NCBI GenBank assembly: GCA_029851415.1
Contig: CM056744.1
Span: 88,833,907 to 88,897,906 of the forward strand
DNA: 64,000 bases
Direction: 5' to 3'
Source of the DNA: Eretmocerus hayati
Taxonomy: Eukaryota > Arthropoda > Insecta > Hymenoptera > Aphelinidae
Under the pieces are notes generated by a model. It was not told the DNA's origin. It was given only the letters and a program-made list of their open reading frames with translations, and did not search any database. How positions within the stretch are numbered: position 1 is the stretch's first letter; the number at the start of each line of letters is the position of its first letter. Positions 13,771-26,203 of the stretch are shown here, piece by piece. Both the position numbers and the translations under genes were made by a program.

Positions 13771-16700
13771 ACACGATGGACTCATATTTTATCGAATGAA
13801 TGAGTTTTATTTTCATGAAAATCAAGCGTGCAAGTACTTTGACCCACTCTTCTAACCATTCAAATAATATACGAGTATCTTCTTAGAGACTGGTCATTAG
13901 TAAAATATACATTCTGGTGGTCAGCAACTTTCTAGACCTGAGAGATAAGCACACACAACATTCACACAACTTCACAAAGTTCTCATGCAAATTTTGCTCT
14001 TTTCTCATTCGTGAAACGAATTCAACTAAGAGCTCACCTTGCATCAATGCAACACGTCCAATGTGACAAACTCAAAATTGTAGTACAAAAATTGTATGTA
14101 ATGGATTCATGAATAGAAACAGTTCCGCACTTAATTGCGCTCTCTTTTAGTATTTCATATGTGGTATGATTCTCAGAAAGAGTATTCTCACAAGTTCACT
14201 CATTCCGAGTTCAAGGTAATCCCAAAGATAATAATGATTCACAATTATCAGCTAAAATTTGTACAAGTAGATCTCTGTGCCAAGTGCAAGAAGGAGAAAT
14301 TGAGTAGAGACACGGAAAATACGAAGGCTGAGCTGCGATTAAGGTCATTCTATAATGGTGCCGTGTATACAAATAAAATTTGCTTTTCACGCCATAATAC
14401 ACGCTGCTGATGAAGAATTTATAAACGAAGATAAAGTGGACGCCAAACTCTCGCATTACTACACACGTACATAGTCTGGCTAATTCCTCGAAAATGATGC
14501 TTTATGACTCTCGAAATTTCTCCATACGGAAAGCGCTTATAAGCAATCCCATATAGATTCACACTTTCATGAGCGATTCCAAGAATAAATTCAACCAAAA
14601 AATTACACCGAATTCTCGCTCAAAGAATTCTAAGCCTTCTCCGGATGGGTATTAGGGTATACATAACCTCACTAACATACCGTGAGAAAATTTTCAAGAT
14701 TAGAACTTTACGTACACCCAGTAGCTTTTTTGTAACCGCAGTTTTAACCACAGCTACAATCTCATTCTCTATATAAATCGACATAATGTATAAGCTACCG
14801 TGTCGTAAAAAAATCTAAATTGTAAGTTTCGCAGGCTTATCGCACTTTTGCGTACAACAACCTCGTGGATGTTTCAATCAGCTGAGCGCCCGGAAAATAA
14901 TAATCGACAGGGCTATTCTTGCAACGTAGGATAATAAGTTCTTACATCTATATTACTTATTATGCGCGCGAACGTGTGATGTACCGTATACTTGTATTCC
15001 AGCGCAGATTGCTACTTCAGGAACTACTCATGTCCCGCTACTAAAGCATCAACACAAAACGCAAATAGCTTATCGACCGAGCAAAATGTGTGCAACGGAA
15101 CGGCACCGATAACACGCTCATGGATTATTATCGCCAATACTGGAAGCTGTTTTGAAGGTTTATCTATGCACATGTACGAATTCCGGTTTTCAATCGGTAA
15201 ATGTAGATTTGATCAAAACTTGTTGCAGTGTGTACGCGTTTGGCATGACAAATCAGCTGTGATAGTGAGGTTATGATGCAACTGCGACCGTCCAAGATGC
15301 GCTAATTGTAGATAAGCCCTGTAAGTTGGGTCTGGGAGTAATACTTGATGTGAGTGTGAGAGGAAAGCGAGAGCCGTTACAATAATAAACTTGCACGTTT
15401 GTGAGCTTGTATAAGCAGACTCGTTAGATTCCGTTATATCGAAGCTTGCGAAATATATATTTGTCAGTTTCGTGCCGATCTGCGATGTCAGTGGGCGTTG
15501 TTTCTTTTTCTGTATTGATTTAATCGTGCGATGTGAACTCGCTTTAAATGTTTGTGCGGCACTATTGAGCAGATTGATATTAAAAGTTATTCTCGTAGAT
15601 GTGGCCGATCTTGCGTCAAAAAACTATCACAAAAATGAATGCGTTTGCTTGAATATTACAGTCTCGCAATACAGGAATATTCATGAAAATTTCATGATGT
15701 TTTTAGACGTAGCCAATGCTCTAAGCGTATTTCACTTTTTAGGTGTGCTACAGAAAAGTATCATTTTACATTTCGTTAGCTATTTTTTTTTTGTTCAAAA
15801 TCCAGGAAAGAGTGAGTTGCAATTCGAAGATTGGTTCAAACGTTTTTCCTTATAATCTCTCACGAAAATTTGATTGACAAATAGGCATTTCTCTCAATTC
15901 AATTGTTGTGTACATACATCGTCACATAAATGTTTACGAATGATACAGAAACTACAAAAATATGTACTTGAGAAACGAGATATAAACGCACTTCGACTCA
16001 ATCAAATAAGTGATGAAATTCACTGCCTGTATATACAGTGCAAAATTTTCAATCCATCAATTTCCATTTCGCGAAGACAATAATACAATCGCTTAGCTTT
16101 CGCCGTAAAAAGATATTAAAATAAATCGTCTAACCACGACAACCGCGGATTCTCTCGCGGTACCTCGAGGCATCATTCGCTCATTAGTAACCTATTCGTC
16201 CGGTCTAATAGTCAATTAGTCATCAGCATGCACATCAGAGTCAACCAAGACATAATTACCCAATCAAGCAATACTCACGGGCAGGATATCAGAAGCAGAT
16301 CGATCGTATTTCCTAACCCTATCACCAACGATTCATTCTCTTGACAAAATATTTATTCGCATACGTATGAAATGTTACTCGCTCGACTCAACAATACAAA
16401 GACCCGCTGCAGGCTTAGAGCCAATTTTTTTCCATTACTCAAACGATCGCCGATCAGTCACGGCCTCCATAATATAATACTTCGAAATGCTCTTGAGCGA
16501 AAGCCGCCCCAGTCATGCGTTACTCTCGACGACCTTTGAATAACTTCAACTCTATATATGATCCTAGATGTATAAGCATATGTATGTACGAGGAGGCGCG
16601 GCGAATTCTTATCGATCACCGACCCCATAATGATAATATATCTATCCTAGCTCACGTGTACAATCAAACACAGTTGCACATATGGGGCATTCTTATAGAA

Positions 16701-19700
16701 AACAATTGACTGAATTTTTTTTTCTATCTCGATAAGCGATCGAATATCCTAACGCCAACCGATCGCTCATACTTCACTTTCTAATCGTACGATAGGGCTG
16801 AATTTTTATATTCACCATCAGTTATATTCATGTGCGAATCAAAATCATACACGAAAGATGAAAGCTCGCTAAGCGATTTTCATATCAATATATGATTTCA
16901 ATCGCGCTCGTCCGAGTTGACTCTTGCGTACAACTTTCTCGAGCATACGCGTCAGATTACGAAACGCGTCGCAGACTTAATTTTCTCCCTTGGTGATAAA
17001 AAATTTGCACTGGAAAATTATACCCGGTTTGAAATGTTCTTATAGGTACTCATCCATTCAAGATCATGACTAGTTTTCATAGCGCGCTTTCTACGATCCA
17101 TTACTTTTGTCACTTCGTCTCTATATATATATATATATAGGAATATAAGAATATTATCGCTTGAGCAGCTGTCGCTCGGTGCGTGATCTAGAAATTAAAA
17201 AAAAAAAGAAAAAAACTACAGAACATCAGCATCCATGAGTGATTTTTTCGAAGATTATACACAAGAGGGTGCTGACATTCTAAACAATTATATACTGTAT
17301 ACGAGTTTTTCAGCGTACCTACAGCAGAGAGTCACGGCACAGTGACATACATCCTTCATTGACTATATAGTATAGCTTGGCTATATCATCTTCAAGCGAT
17401 TCTGTATGCTACATTGTTATTTTTTTAGATATGTATGCGCTAAATCTATGGAGAGATCGTTTCTAATCGATTCATTGCATATATCCGCAGCAACGACGAG
17501 GTGAAAAAGCTTTGATGAAATATAAAGTGAACCTAGCGTTTGAAGAAATATTTTTAGAAAGTGTTTATGTATCCTTCGTGGCAAAAGGTGAAAATCATCC
17601 GATAGTGAATATGAATTTTTGCTTTTCAATTGATCCAGTCATCGGTCGGTGGATATAATATGGCGTATCAGAGATCGTGATTGATAGGAATATTTCAAGT
17701 TTGAATCTAAGCTTTCAACATGGTGTATGTATCAAAGCCTGAAGTTACCATTTTCTTATCGATAATGGTAATGTATTACAACTTCGATAAGATGCCGATG
17801 ACTTCGTAGTTGTCTCGCAACCCATGCCTTTTGCGCAAACTAATTTTGATACATTGAGAATGTCGTAAGGAACCTATTTGAAATTTGTGACGAGCAGTGT
17901 TTCGAGTGTACCAATAATATCGTTAGTTGAAGCGATTCTCGTTCAAATGGTATATAGCACGATATGATGATGCAGTCGCGACACGTGATGTACGTGATGT
18001 GTTGTGAGTTAGTTGAGTTCATACGTAAAAAAATACATGATCGAGGTCTCGTCTTCCTGTCCGAATCGGTTGACCATACAGAGTTGACGAAAAAGCTACT
18101 TTGATATGTAGTTGGCATACAGAAGCGAGAGTTGGTTACAAATATTAGTTGCAACCTTGCCCACACTGCAAAATTATGAGAAATTTTTTAGTGTACAATT
18201 ACAGTAATCCGAGGAAGATTCTGGATGATCGGATTATTAATGCGGGATTCATGGGCTTTTTACACATTTTCATAAAGCGTTTTGTCGACTAACGTGCCAA
18301 TCTTTCATCACAATGAGCTGTTTATTTATGTCAACTGGTCGTCAATTATCACCGAAAGCACCTTTGATCATTCGTGATTCGTTTTTCTTGCAACGACTTG
18401 GAAAGTTTAGTAAAGATGATTCAACGGGAGGTTTTCTGCATCTAGTCTAGATTATTATCTCTGCCAACGAGGATTCGTTCAAAAGTATTATTATTATTCC
18501 ATCATGGATTGATTTTTTCGTCAAATTTTTACAACGCATGACTATTCAGATCGATGTATCCATTGATATTACCACGGAGATGGTAACTTCTACAATCTAA
18601 CAAATGTTCATGATAACTCCTTGAAGATGTTCTATTGATATGAATTTTGAATAGCAGCATTTTGAAAAAATTGCACAATTCTTGGCATAGGACAATTTTA
18701 CAACGAACCATTGAAGATCCCGAACCGATGTAGGACAAGCTTCTCAATTTTGCAATTCTGTTCAAATTTTACAACCATTACATGCGGCTGGTATGGAAGT
18801 TTCGGGTTACGTGCATGTCATTTGTAACGGTTTAGAGATTAGTCTCACCATTGTCTCTCTTTTCTGATCCATTACAACTAATATGCACTATTTGTGGAAT
18901 ACTTGTAGCACGGACATCCAAGGTAAAAGAGCCCAATGGTATCAAGTAAGAGTAAGAGAGATAGATTGACGTCCAAGCATCCGCGGACCGCGGATTTTCG
19001 ATACCCCTTGCCACGTCCCTCGCGGACCCATCAAATCTTACCTTTGTGGTGCGCTGCGGGCGCCAATTAAATCAGACTTGTCCCGTCCATCCTCGCGAGC
19101 AGGAGCTCGTTTTGGAACAATATTAGCTCACGCTAGTTTTCATCAGCCGCGATGCAGATTCTACCAGCTGCGCCAAGCTTCCCGAATAAGATCATCCCTG
19201 TGTTAGACCTATTGCGACCGTCAACGAGCATCACTTCCATTTTGAACGATGATCCTAAAGTCCCCGGTCGTCGACGTCCGATTATCTATTTATTGCGAGC
19301 GACCAATTTGATACATTTTGTAAGTACTGCCCGATAATTCTTCTCTCCCTCTTCTGGGTTGCGCACAATTCGATAACTTCGTGCTCGCATTCGTAAGTGA
19401 AATCAGTGCACCATGTTTTTATGCTAAATAAATATGCCGATCTAGCTCCCGTTTCATCTGATGTCTTGCCATTTCAGACCTCACTCCATAATCTCTCTCT
19501 CACGCGAAGCAGTGTAGTAGCAAAATCAGCAATTATCTATCCTGGATTCGCAGGTATTGCACTCTACCTGAAGGTAACCGGGAATTATTTCACCCGTCAC
19601 ACTATATGGCCGATCGCGAATCCGCTATTTTGTCAAACTCATCAAATAATGACAGATTGGGATATTCTAATCCACTCTATTCTCGTTTGAAATCTATAAT

Positions 19701-21172
19701 TATTGACGAATTATGTCAAATAACAAGTTCCTAACAGATTTTTTCCAGTACTTTTATCAACCTGATCCTTCATTGTAATTTGAGAAAAGTTGTTCGTCTA
19801 GTCACCTCTAACAATGGATCACTTATTGCAAAGTTTAGTGCAGTACAGAATCACTCGTCTGCGCACACCGCTGTGTACACTGACGGTGAATTACGAAAGT
19901 ATAGTCCAACCATTGAAATCCTATCGAAAGGAAAAAAATTAATACAGCCAATAAATCATCCCTCTGATATGCACTTGACTATTATTTGAAAAACGTCCCG
20001 TGTTTACCCAGGGGCTTGGCACAAATTACCATCCCATAACCCAAAAGACATTTTCTATGCCTCCGGCGTGACACTTCTCATATCACCACTCGCAGTGCGC
20101 GAAAATTATCATCATTTAACATATATTCACTTTCTATAAACATACTACTTCTTTACGCCTCGTGAAAATTTACGACACACTCAATTCAAAATCTCTATGT
20201 AATTTCATCAACATATATCAAGACACGCCCAGAAGACGAGCCACTTCCTGCGCCTTCATATAGCCAGGATATTTTTGTCAACGTCGATATTCATGTGTAA
20301 ATGAATCATTTATATCCGTTAAAGTGTACAATTGTTGCAAAAAGCGGATAATGTGTGTGTGCATACACAATATATAGATTTGTATGTGTGTATGTATAGT
20401 GCGGAAGCGCGTGAGTGTATTTACGAGAATTGCAGGTGAAAGTGGCGGTATAGTCTTCTTGAGGGAGATTCAACCTGACTGATCGTCGGTACGCTTGTAC
20501 ATATTGGACTCATGAAGATACGAGAAGATATGAGAAAAGGATACTCTCTCAAGGGAACTACGAATGTTCCACTTTGTAGGCAAGGATATACAGATACAGC
20601 ATTCGAGTCATCGTTTATCTGGTGATTCAGTCGTATACTTTCACGCATCTCTAACATTGCGGAATGAATCTACATTCTATCCGATGACTGCTTATTGCGG
20701 AAGGTATTGTTTTTTTTTTCTGAATACTGATTTACGGGAGGCCATTTTCAGAGATGGCTGTACTTGATGGAGAGCCCCAGTTATCAAATTGTTTGCTTAA
20801 CTTCGGTTAGGAATGGACTGAGATATCTTCGTGATTCTTCTATTAGAAAAGGTTTTTAGAAGTAATGGTTGGAGCAATAAGACCCTGTTGTGAAACTATT
20901 ACAAAATTTCAAGTTGGAGCAACTCTGACATGACACAGCCGTAGAAATTGTTAACATCGTCGTGAGCAGTTAAATTGCACCGATAAGCATCTGTTCACGA
21001 TGCGGTCGATTGAAAAAAGTTTGCCATCCGGCTGATGCGGAGAGTCAATGATTTCTCTATTTCCTTTAACCCCTGACTAACCCAGGATAAATTTTGACAT
21101 ATTTGAATCATTTCCCCGTTTGAAATCCACTCAATCAAATGTCAAGGAAACAATCAAATATTTCTCTTTGGT
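13771..21172. other. Long non-coding stretch, no gene recognised
   Basis: This 7.4-kb stretch contains no recognisable domain, RNA gene or mobile element. A short AT microsatellite lies near 17121-17140 and a mixed TG/TATG tract near 20350-20400. The longest open frame (15472-15855, plus strand) begins at GTG, is AT-rich and matches no family I know. Regulatory DNA may be present but cannot be identified by eye. Confidence 0.5.
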
Positions 21173-21252
21173 TTAAGGGCATGTGAAAGCCAACTTTTAC
21201 CGACGACCCTAACCATTGACAAATCGATTTTTCTCCCGAGTTCTGCGGTGAA

Positions 21253-21500
21253 TCTCAAAAAAGTGATTCCAAGTATGGAAGCTTTAGAATCAGATCTATC
21301 ATTCAAAAGAAGAATCGAGTTGATCGGTTGAATATTGCCTTCAAACTTTGGTTTCGAAGTTGACCATTGCATGAAAAAATACTCACACGCCTGACTTCGA
21401 AACCAAAGTTTGAAGGCAATATCCAATCAATTAAATCGATTCTTTTTTTAAATGATAGATCGCATCCGAAAGCTTCCATACTTGGAAGTACTTTTTCCGA
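21253..21500. repeat. Large hairpin: 110-bp arms, 28-base loop
   Basis: The left arm 21253-21362 and right arm 21391-21500 are inverted copies. Both contain CCAAGTATGGAAGCTTT and GATCTATCATT, and the inner 30 bases next to the loop (ATTGCCTTCAAACTTTGG onward) are identical. The outer part has diverged by several substitutions, so the inner arms look younger or better conserved. It lies just inside the left end of the TTAA-flanked unit. Confidence 0.85.
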
Positions 21501-22283
21501 GATCGTCCTCAAATAGTTCAGAAAATGATCAGAAGTATGACATTTCCGAAGGCCCATGAGCTGTGATTTTGGCTGAGTCGAGCTAAGGTTGGGTTAGGTC
21601 CTCTACAGCCCACACCAGCTGTTGTTATTGTTTGAATGAACGATGATGGACTGTCGTGAGTTGTCTCGCAGTACTTATTCTGACTTATTCGACGTGCACA
21701 TAATAAAAAGCAGGAACGGAAAATTCGTTGTTGGCAAAACTATACGAAAAATAGTAATAACTATGTTTATATGAGAAGAACAAATTCAAGTATTGACAAT
21801 CTGAGTGACGTTTCTTGAGGCTATTATTCGCTCCTCGGTTTGAAAAGCAGTGAATATATAAGGGTGACAGTGATGATAATTCTGAGCCTTGAAGTGAGTC
21901 AATAATTAACAAGAACAGTAATCAGCGAGATTGATATTGACATCCAAATCTGAGCCTTTCGAGGTATGGAATTGTCTTTCGTGGACATCAGATATTTATA
22001 TACAGAATGTGGAGTTAGCATTACTCAAGATATTGATAAAGTTATATACTAAAACAAATCAGAGAAGAAACCATTTGACCGATAAACTGAGAAGAAAGGC
22101 ATGCTCCCACCAAACTTGCAAAAAATGCTATCTCTACACAGATACATGAGATAGCTTATCAGATAGGTTTACAACCTTTCGGTCTCACCAAACTCTAGCT
22201 ATTTGTGCTAAGAATGTATTGATGCAGCTCAGAATGTTCCTGTAATGTGGAGGCCTTCAGATGATTTCAGAGCGCACTAATGA

Positions 22284-23400
22284 TTCTGTTTTGATGTTTC
22301 AACTACAATATGTCAAAATACTTGGTGAAAATAGCAAGCGCGGGTAAGTCTTAAGGCAGAAGTAAATATTTGGAAATTGCACTAAGCTTCAATTTGTGTT
22401 TACTAAAATCCCTATACTATAGAGGGGTGAATCCACATTGATTCATTTAGATCTATTGAGAATTAGAGCTTAGTCGTGGAAATTTTGTGACTCAGAGTTG
22501 AAAAGTCACAAGGTGGATTTCACTCTACAAAGAATGAAAGTGATGAAATTGAGAATTTTATCATCATGAGTTGACCTCTGGAACATATTTGATTGATCTC
22601 ACCATGTTACTAAAGGTTTCAACAAGAATATCTTGAAATTACCTAGATCAAATGGCGCACCCGGGTGACTCTTAGAGCAAAAGTAAATGAGTGGCCATTG
22701 CTATGAGCTCCAACTTTTATCTGCTGAGATCCCTGTATTTTAGAGGGGTGATTTCATATCCACTTTTTTTAATCTATTGAGAATTGGCTTAGTTGTGGAG
22801 TTTTTGTGACTTGAAATTGAAAAGTTACTTAGTAAATTCCATTATACAAAGAATGTAGTGAAGAAATTGAGATTCTTTTTGCCATGAGTTGACCTTTGAA
22901 TCATGTTTAATTGATTTCACCATCCTACTCCAGGTTCCAACTAGAATATCTTGGAATCACCTGATCCAAATGGAGCGCCCGGATGAATTTTAGAGCAAAA
23001 GTGAATTAGTGGACATTGCAGTGAGCTCCAATTTGTGTCTCCTGAGGTCCCTGTATTTTAGAGGAATGATTTCATATTCATTTGTTTCAATCTGTTGAAA
23101 TTTGGCCCAGTTGTGGAGCTTTTTTGACTTGGAATTGGAAACTCATCAATTCCATCATACCATGAATTCATTGGTTGAATTCAGAATCTCATTCTTAGTT
23201 GTGTGCTTTCATATTAACTCTGATCAATCTCATCATTCTTTTCAAGGTATCAACATGAATACCCTAAGATATTTGTTCAGAATAGCTCGCTTGAGTGACT
23301 TCGAGAGCAAAAGCTGATCTTGAGTATGCCACGAGCTACCAATTATGTCTGTTGAGATCTTTGTATTCGAGAGGTGAGATTTCATCTTCATTTCAAGGTA
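22284..23400. repeat. Tandem array of about 317-bp units (partial, three full, partial)
   Basis: Landmarks repeat at regular spacing. The AGAGCAAAAGT-type segment occurs near 22353 (as AAGGCAGAAGT), 22675, 22992 and 23304, giving periods of roughly 322, 317 and 312 bases. Each unit also carries a GAGATCCCTGTATTTTAGAGG-like segment, a CTATTGAGAATT-like segment and a GAGTTGACCT-like segment. Units are diverged by a rough 20 to 25 percent by eye, so this is an old satellite-like array. A truncated unit precedes it and another follows. Confidence 0.85.
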
Positions 23401-24424
23401 TGTCATGAATGTATGTACTCCAATAATGTCTACATAGCTTCTATCTGTATTTACCAATTTCTAGCTGTTTGATATAAATCATGAACTTTGGATACTATAA
23501 TTTTTGGAACAGGTTAACTTTGTGGAGTTGCTTCGCATAAAATTCTGGAATTGTTTAGAGTCCCAAATAGAGTCAAATTTGTGTCTACAATCTGAATTGA
23601 TCCCATAACATGAATAGTGATACTATCACAATGAATCTTTTTAGGTACAGCGATAACATGAATACATGACTTTGGCCAATAAGAGGCAGCGATGTGTCAG
23701 AATCACTCAACATTTGAACAGGTTTTCTTTTCTTGGAACTGACAAAACAGCTCAAGAGTGTGTAGAGATGTGCATTCGAGTAATTGCTTAGAAAAAGTTA
23801 CCGAGGAAGATATTCCTGCAGAAATCACTTCACTAAAAATGAATACACATAGTACAAAGATGTGTACACACACATAGTACAAAAATGTGTTTTCAAGAGT
23901 AAAAGTGATGGTTCAACAAAAAAGCCACATAAAAAATATACTTGAATGCAAGTATATACAAAAAATGTGAGCCTCAGCAGAATTAGCACTAGATGTCACA
24001 TAAAAAATATACTTGACAGTATATAAAAAATGTGATTAGGAACCTTCATTTTTTACATCAATAACTCATCATCAGTGTACCTTGCAGATAGCTATTCAGT
24101 CATGAATCTACGTATGCATCAATAAGCATGACGCAGTTATTATGACGCAGAGGAAGGGGGGAGGATTCACACCACCCCTCCCCCTCCCTTATAATATATT
24201 CATATATGTGACATCTAACCCAACCTCCCTTACCCTTAGTACGGTCCGCTCGGTCGGTAAAAGTTGGCTTTCACATGCCCTTAACCTAGTATCAGAATAC
24301 AAGCTAGTTAGATTGAAGTGATCATAGAAGTACACAGATAAGTTCAAAATTCTCAAAGTCCAAAACGTCCAATGGCGTAACCGTAAGTCCGTTGATACTT
24401 TTCTTCTTTTCCTTCTTAACGAAT

Positions 24425-24615
24425 TTTCAACCTCTTTCCAAGGTTATTCTGCGGAACCTATAGTTATAGGTGGGTTCCAAACCACCAAAGCCACCGAAAG
24501 GCACTTATGAATATTCGCATTGGTACTGGCCAGGATTCGAACCCCAGCCTTCTGCGTTGAAGGTAAGGGCCTCATCCACGAGACAGCAGTGGCTCCATTA
24601 CTATTTGTGACGGTA
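24425..24615 (-). mobile_element. tRNA-derived SINE (minus strand)
   Basis: Read on the minus strand, the sequence has a degraded A-box region (GTCTCGTGGATGAGG) followed by CCTTCAACGCAGAAGG and an exact B-box GGTTCGAATCC. This is the internal RNA polymerase III promoter layout of a tRNA. The body then contains TTCATAAGTGCC and a GGTGGCTTTGG segment, and ends toward TAGGTTCCGCAGAATAAC. A second copy with the same order of motifs lies at 35150-35300. A true tRNA is ruled out because the acceptor stem cannot be folded and the sequence runs on into a non-tRNA body. Confidence 0.8.
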
Positions 24616-24980
24616 ATACATCGCGTGTATGTGACACACAAACACGCATACCTAGATAATCCAATGATGGAATAGGACAAAGTGGAAGAGTTTCATCCAA
24701 GAACTGATGGAAAGACAGGTGACCGATGGGTCTGCTATCAAACGCGATCGATTACGGTCACGTGCACGAGACCGATTGTACGCGGATTGCTGTGGAAGCG
24801 ACGCACAATCGGTAGGAGCATGCCGTCGACCTAGCCGGCCTCTGCAGCATAGGCGCGAGCGAGAAAGTGCAAAGTAGCTGTCGGACCCAGGGTGCGACAC
24901 TGCTAACCCGGGAGAGCCCATGGAAGACCATGGGATGAAATGTAAGTGGTTCTCTCTCCCGCGTTCGGTTTTCGTCGAAA

Positions 24981-25001
24981 TCTCTCTCTCTCTCTCTCTC
25001 T
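24981..25001. repeat. (CT)n microsatellite at the 5' break of a LINE
   Basis: A run of about ten CT units sits immediately upstream of the first LINE-derived codons near 25007, so it marks the 5'-truncation junction. Confidence 0.9.
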
Positions 25002-25006
25002 CATCG

Positions 25007-25822
25007 ATGATTGAGAAACTCAATGCAGACTCAGCAAGCATCGCGCGATGGGCCGATGATAATAAGTTGATCCTGAATATACCGAAAACTTTAGCAATGC
25101 TGTCTGCCTCCGTACAATATCACATGAGACTCGATGTGCGAAGTTTGCCACCAATACTTGTGAATGGTCGTGTGATTCCCCTGCGAGAGTCTATAAAAAA
25201 TTTGGGGGTGATTTTTGCGAAGGACCTGTCCTGGAACGCTCACGTGGCCAGCATTTGCTCTAAAGTTCATGGAGTCCTGCATAAATTGCGTTACCGTGGA
25301 CACTTTTTGTCCACTGATTCAAAGAAAATGCTCGTCAATGCACTGATAATGCCTCATTTTGATTATGCTTGCTTGGTCCATTACGATTTAGCAGGGTACT
25401 TAGAAACGAAATTGCAGCGACTCCTAAACACGTGCGTTTGATTTATTTTCCACCTTCGCCGTGATGCCGAGCTTAGACCATACTATGAACGCCTACATTG
25501 GATGCCACTAGCACGTAGACGGGATTATTTTTTAAGTGTACAAACGTATAAGATTTTCACCACTAGTACCCCAGAATACTTGCACGGTCTCTTCAAGCCC
25601 TTAGATGAAGAAGTGAGACGATCACAACGAGTTGAGTCTTTGAGAATGCACGTACCCGTAACGCGCACTACTGCTTATGAAAAGTCATTTTCAGTGCAAG
25701 CAATGCAGATGTGGAAATCTGTCCCAGTTAGAATCCGTTTTTTAACTCCCGTCGAAGTATTCAAAGTAGCGATCAGTGCATTCTTTTACGAGAAGGAAGA
25801 TCATGAGTATGTCATGCGTTAG
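25007..25822 (+). pseudogene. LINE reverse transcriptase C-terminal fragment, one in-frame stop
   Basis: One frame runs from 25007 to 25822 and is interrupted only by TGA at 25439-25441. The peptide before the stop includes LNADSASIARWADDNKLILN, IKNLGVIFAKDLSWNAHV and MPHFDYACLV. These are the thumb-region segments that follow the YADD catalytic motif in Jockey/CR1-like reverse transcriptases. After the stop, RRDAELRPYYERLHWMPLAR and the region ending near VFKVAISAFF match the conserved C-terminal tail of these proteins. The stop sits where relatives usually have arginine before FIF, so a CGA to TGA change is the simplest explanation. The endonuclease, fingers, palm and the YADD motif itself are missing through 5' truncation. 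The copy is dead but only moderately diverged from an intact source. Confidence 0.9.
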
Positions 25823-25980
25823 TTTAGCTGTATGTGTGCCTTATTAGAGTAATTGTTATGCTGAGTGAATAGTTGAATATTTAATTTAAGTATCATTGCT
25901 TGTATATATTTATGTAACCTTAAGTTCCCTTCAAGTATGCTCTTATTTGTATTCTAAGTGTATCGATAATGCTCACCTTT

Positions 25981-26007
25981 TGCCATACGGTCCTCGTGAC
26001 CATGGCA
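25981..26007 (+). other. 3' stem-loop of the LINE
   Basis: TGCCAT pairs with ATGGCA and GGTC with GACC around a five-base loop, with two unpaired bases on the 5' side. The position just upstream of the terminal AATC repeat is where LINE reverse transcriptases are known to recognise their RNA. The function here is inferred. Confidence 0.6.
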
Positions 26008-26203
26008 TAATAAACTTATTAATCAATCAATCAATCTCTCTCTTTCTCCGGCGTGAGGTAGACTTCCAATTTTGCTATGTTCAAAAGTGCTAAATAATAA
26101 AGAGCGAGATATGAGTGCGGGATATCGATGGTGCGGTAGAATTACGATTTATGTAAATAAATTATTCGAAGAATACACAAAGTATCCCACAGTTCAACAG
26201 TAA

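Larger units (their letters stand above)
21173..24284. mobile_element. TTAA-flanked unit with 28-bp terminal inverted repeats
   Basis: The outer left sequence is TTAA followed by GGGCATGTGAAAGCCAAC and then TTTTACCGAC. The outer right end is its exact complement followed by TTAA, which gives 28 identical bases at each end. A TTAA duplication is the signature of piggyBac-type transposition, but those elements usually begin CCC rather than GGG, so the family call is uncertain. The 3.1-kb interior has no transposase. It holds a hairpin (21253-21500) and a tandem array (22284-23400). Chance TTAA flanks cannot be excluded in AT-rich DNA, although the long exact repeat argues for a real unit. Confidence 0.65.
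25003..26036 (+). mobile_element. 5'-truncated non-LTR retrotransposon (LINE) 3' end
   Basis: The insertion begins next to a CT tract, carries the C-terminal reverse transcriptase segment, and ends in AATAAACTTATT followed by an AATC short tandem repeat (26020-26036). A 3'-terminal microsatellite instead of poly(A) and severe 5' truncation are typical of the CR1/L2-type part of the Jockey superfamily, though the clade is not certain. A stem-loop at 25981-26007 (TGCCAT...GGTC, loop, GACC ATGGCA) lies just before the tail and may be the element's 3' recognition structure. Confidence 0.85.

Noticed and set aside
15472..15855. 127-codon plus-strand frame
   Set aside because: It begins at GTG, is AT-rich, and contains no recognisable domain or splice context. 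A frame this long is expected by chance in 64 kb.
24425..24615. A functional tRNA gene on the minus strand
   Set aside because: The B-box is good, but there is no matching acceptor stem or clear anticodon arm and the sequence continues into a SINE body.
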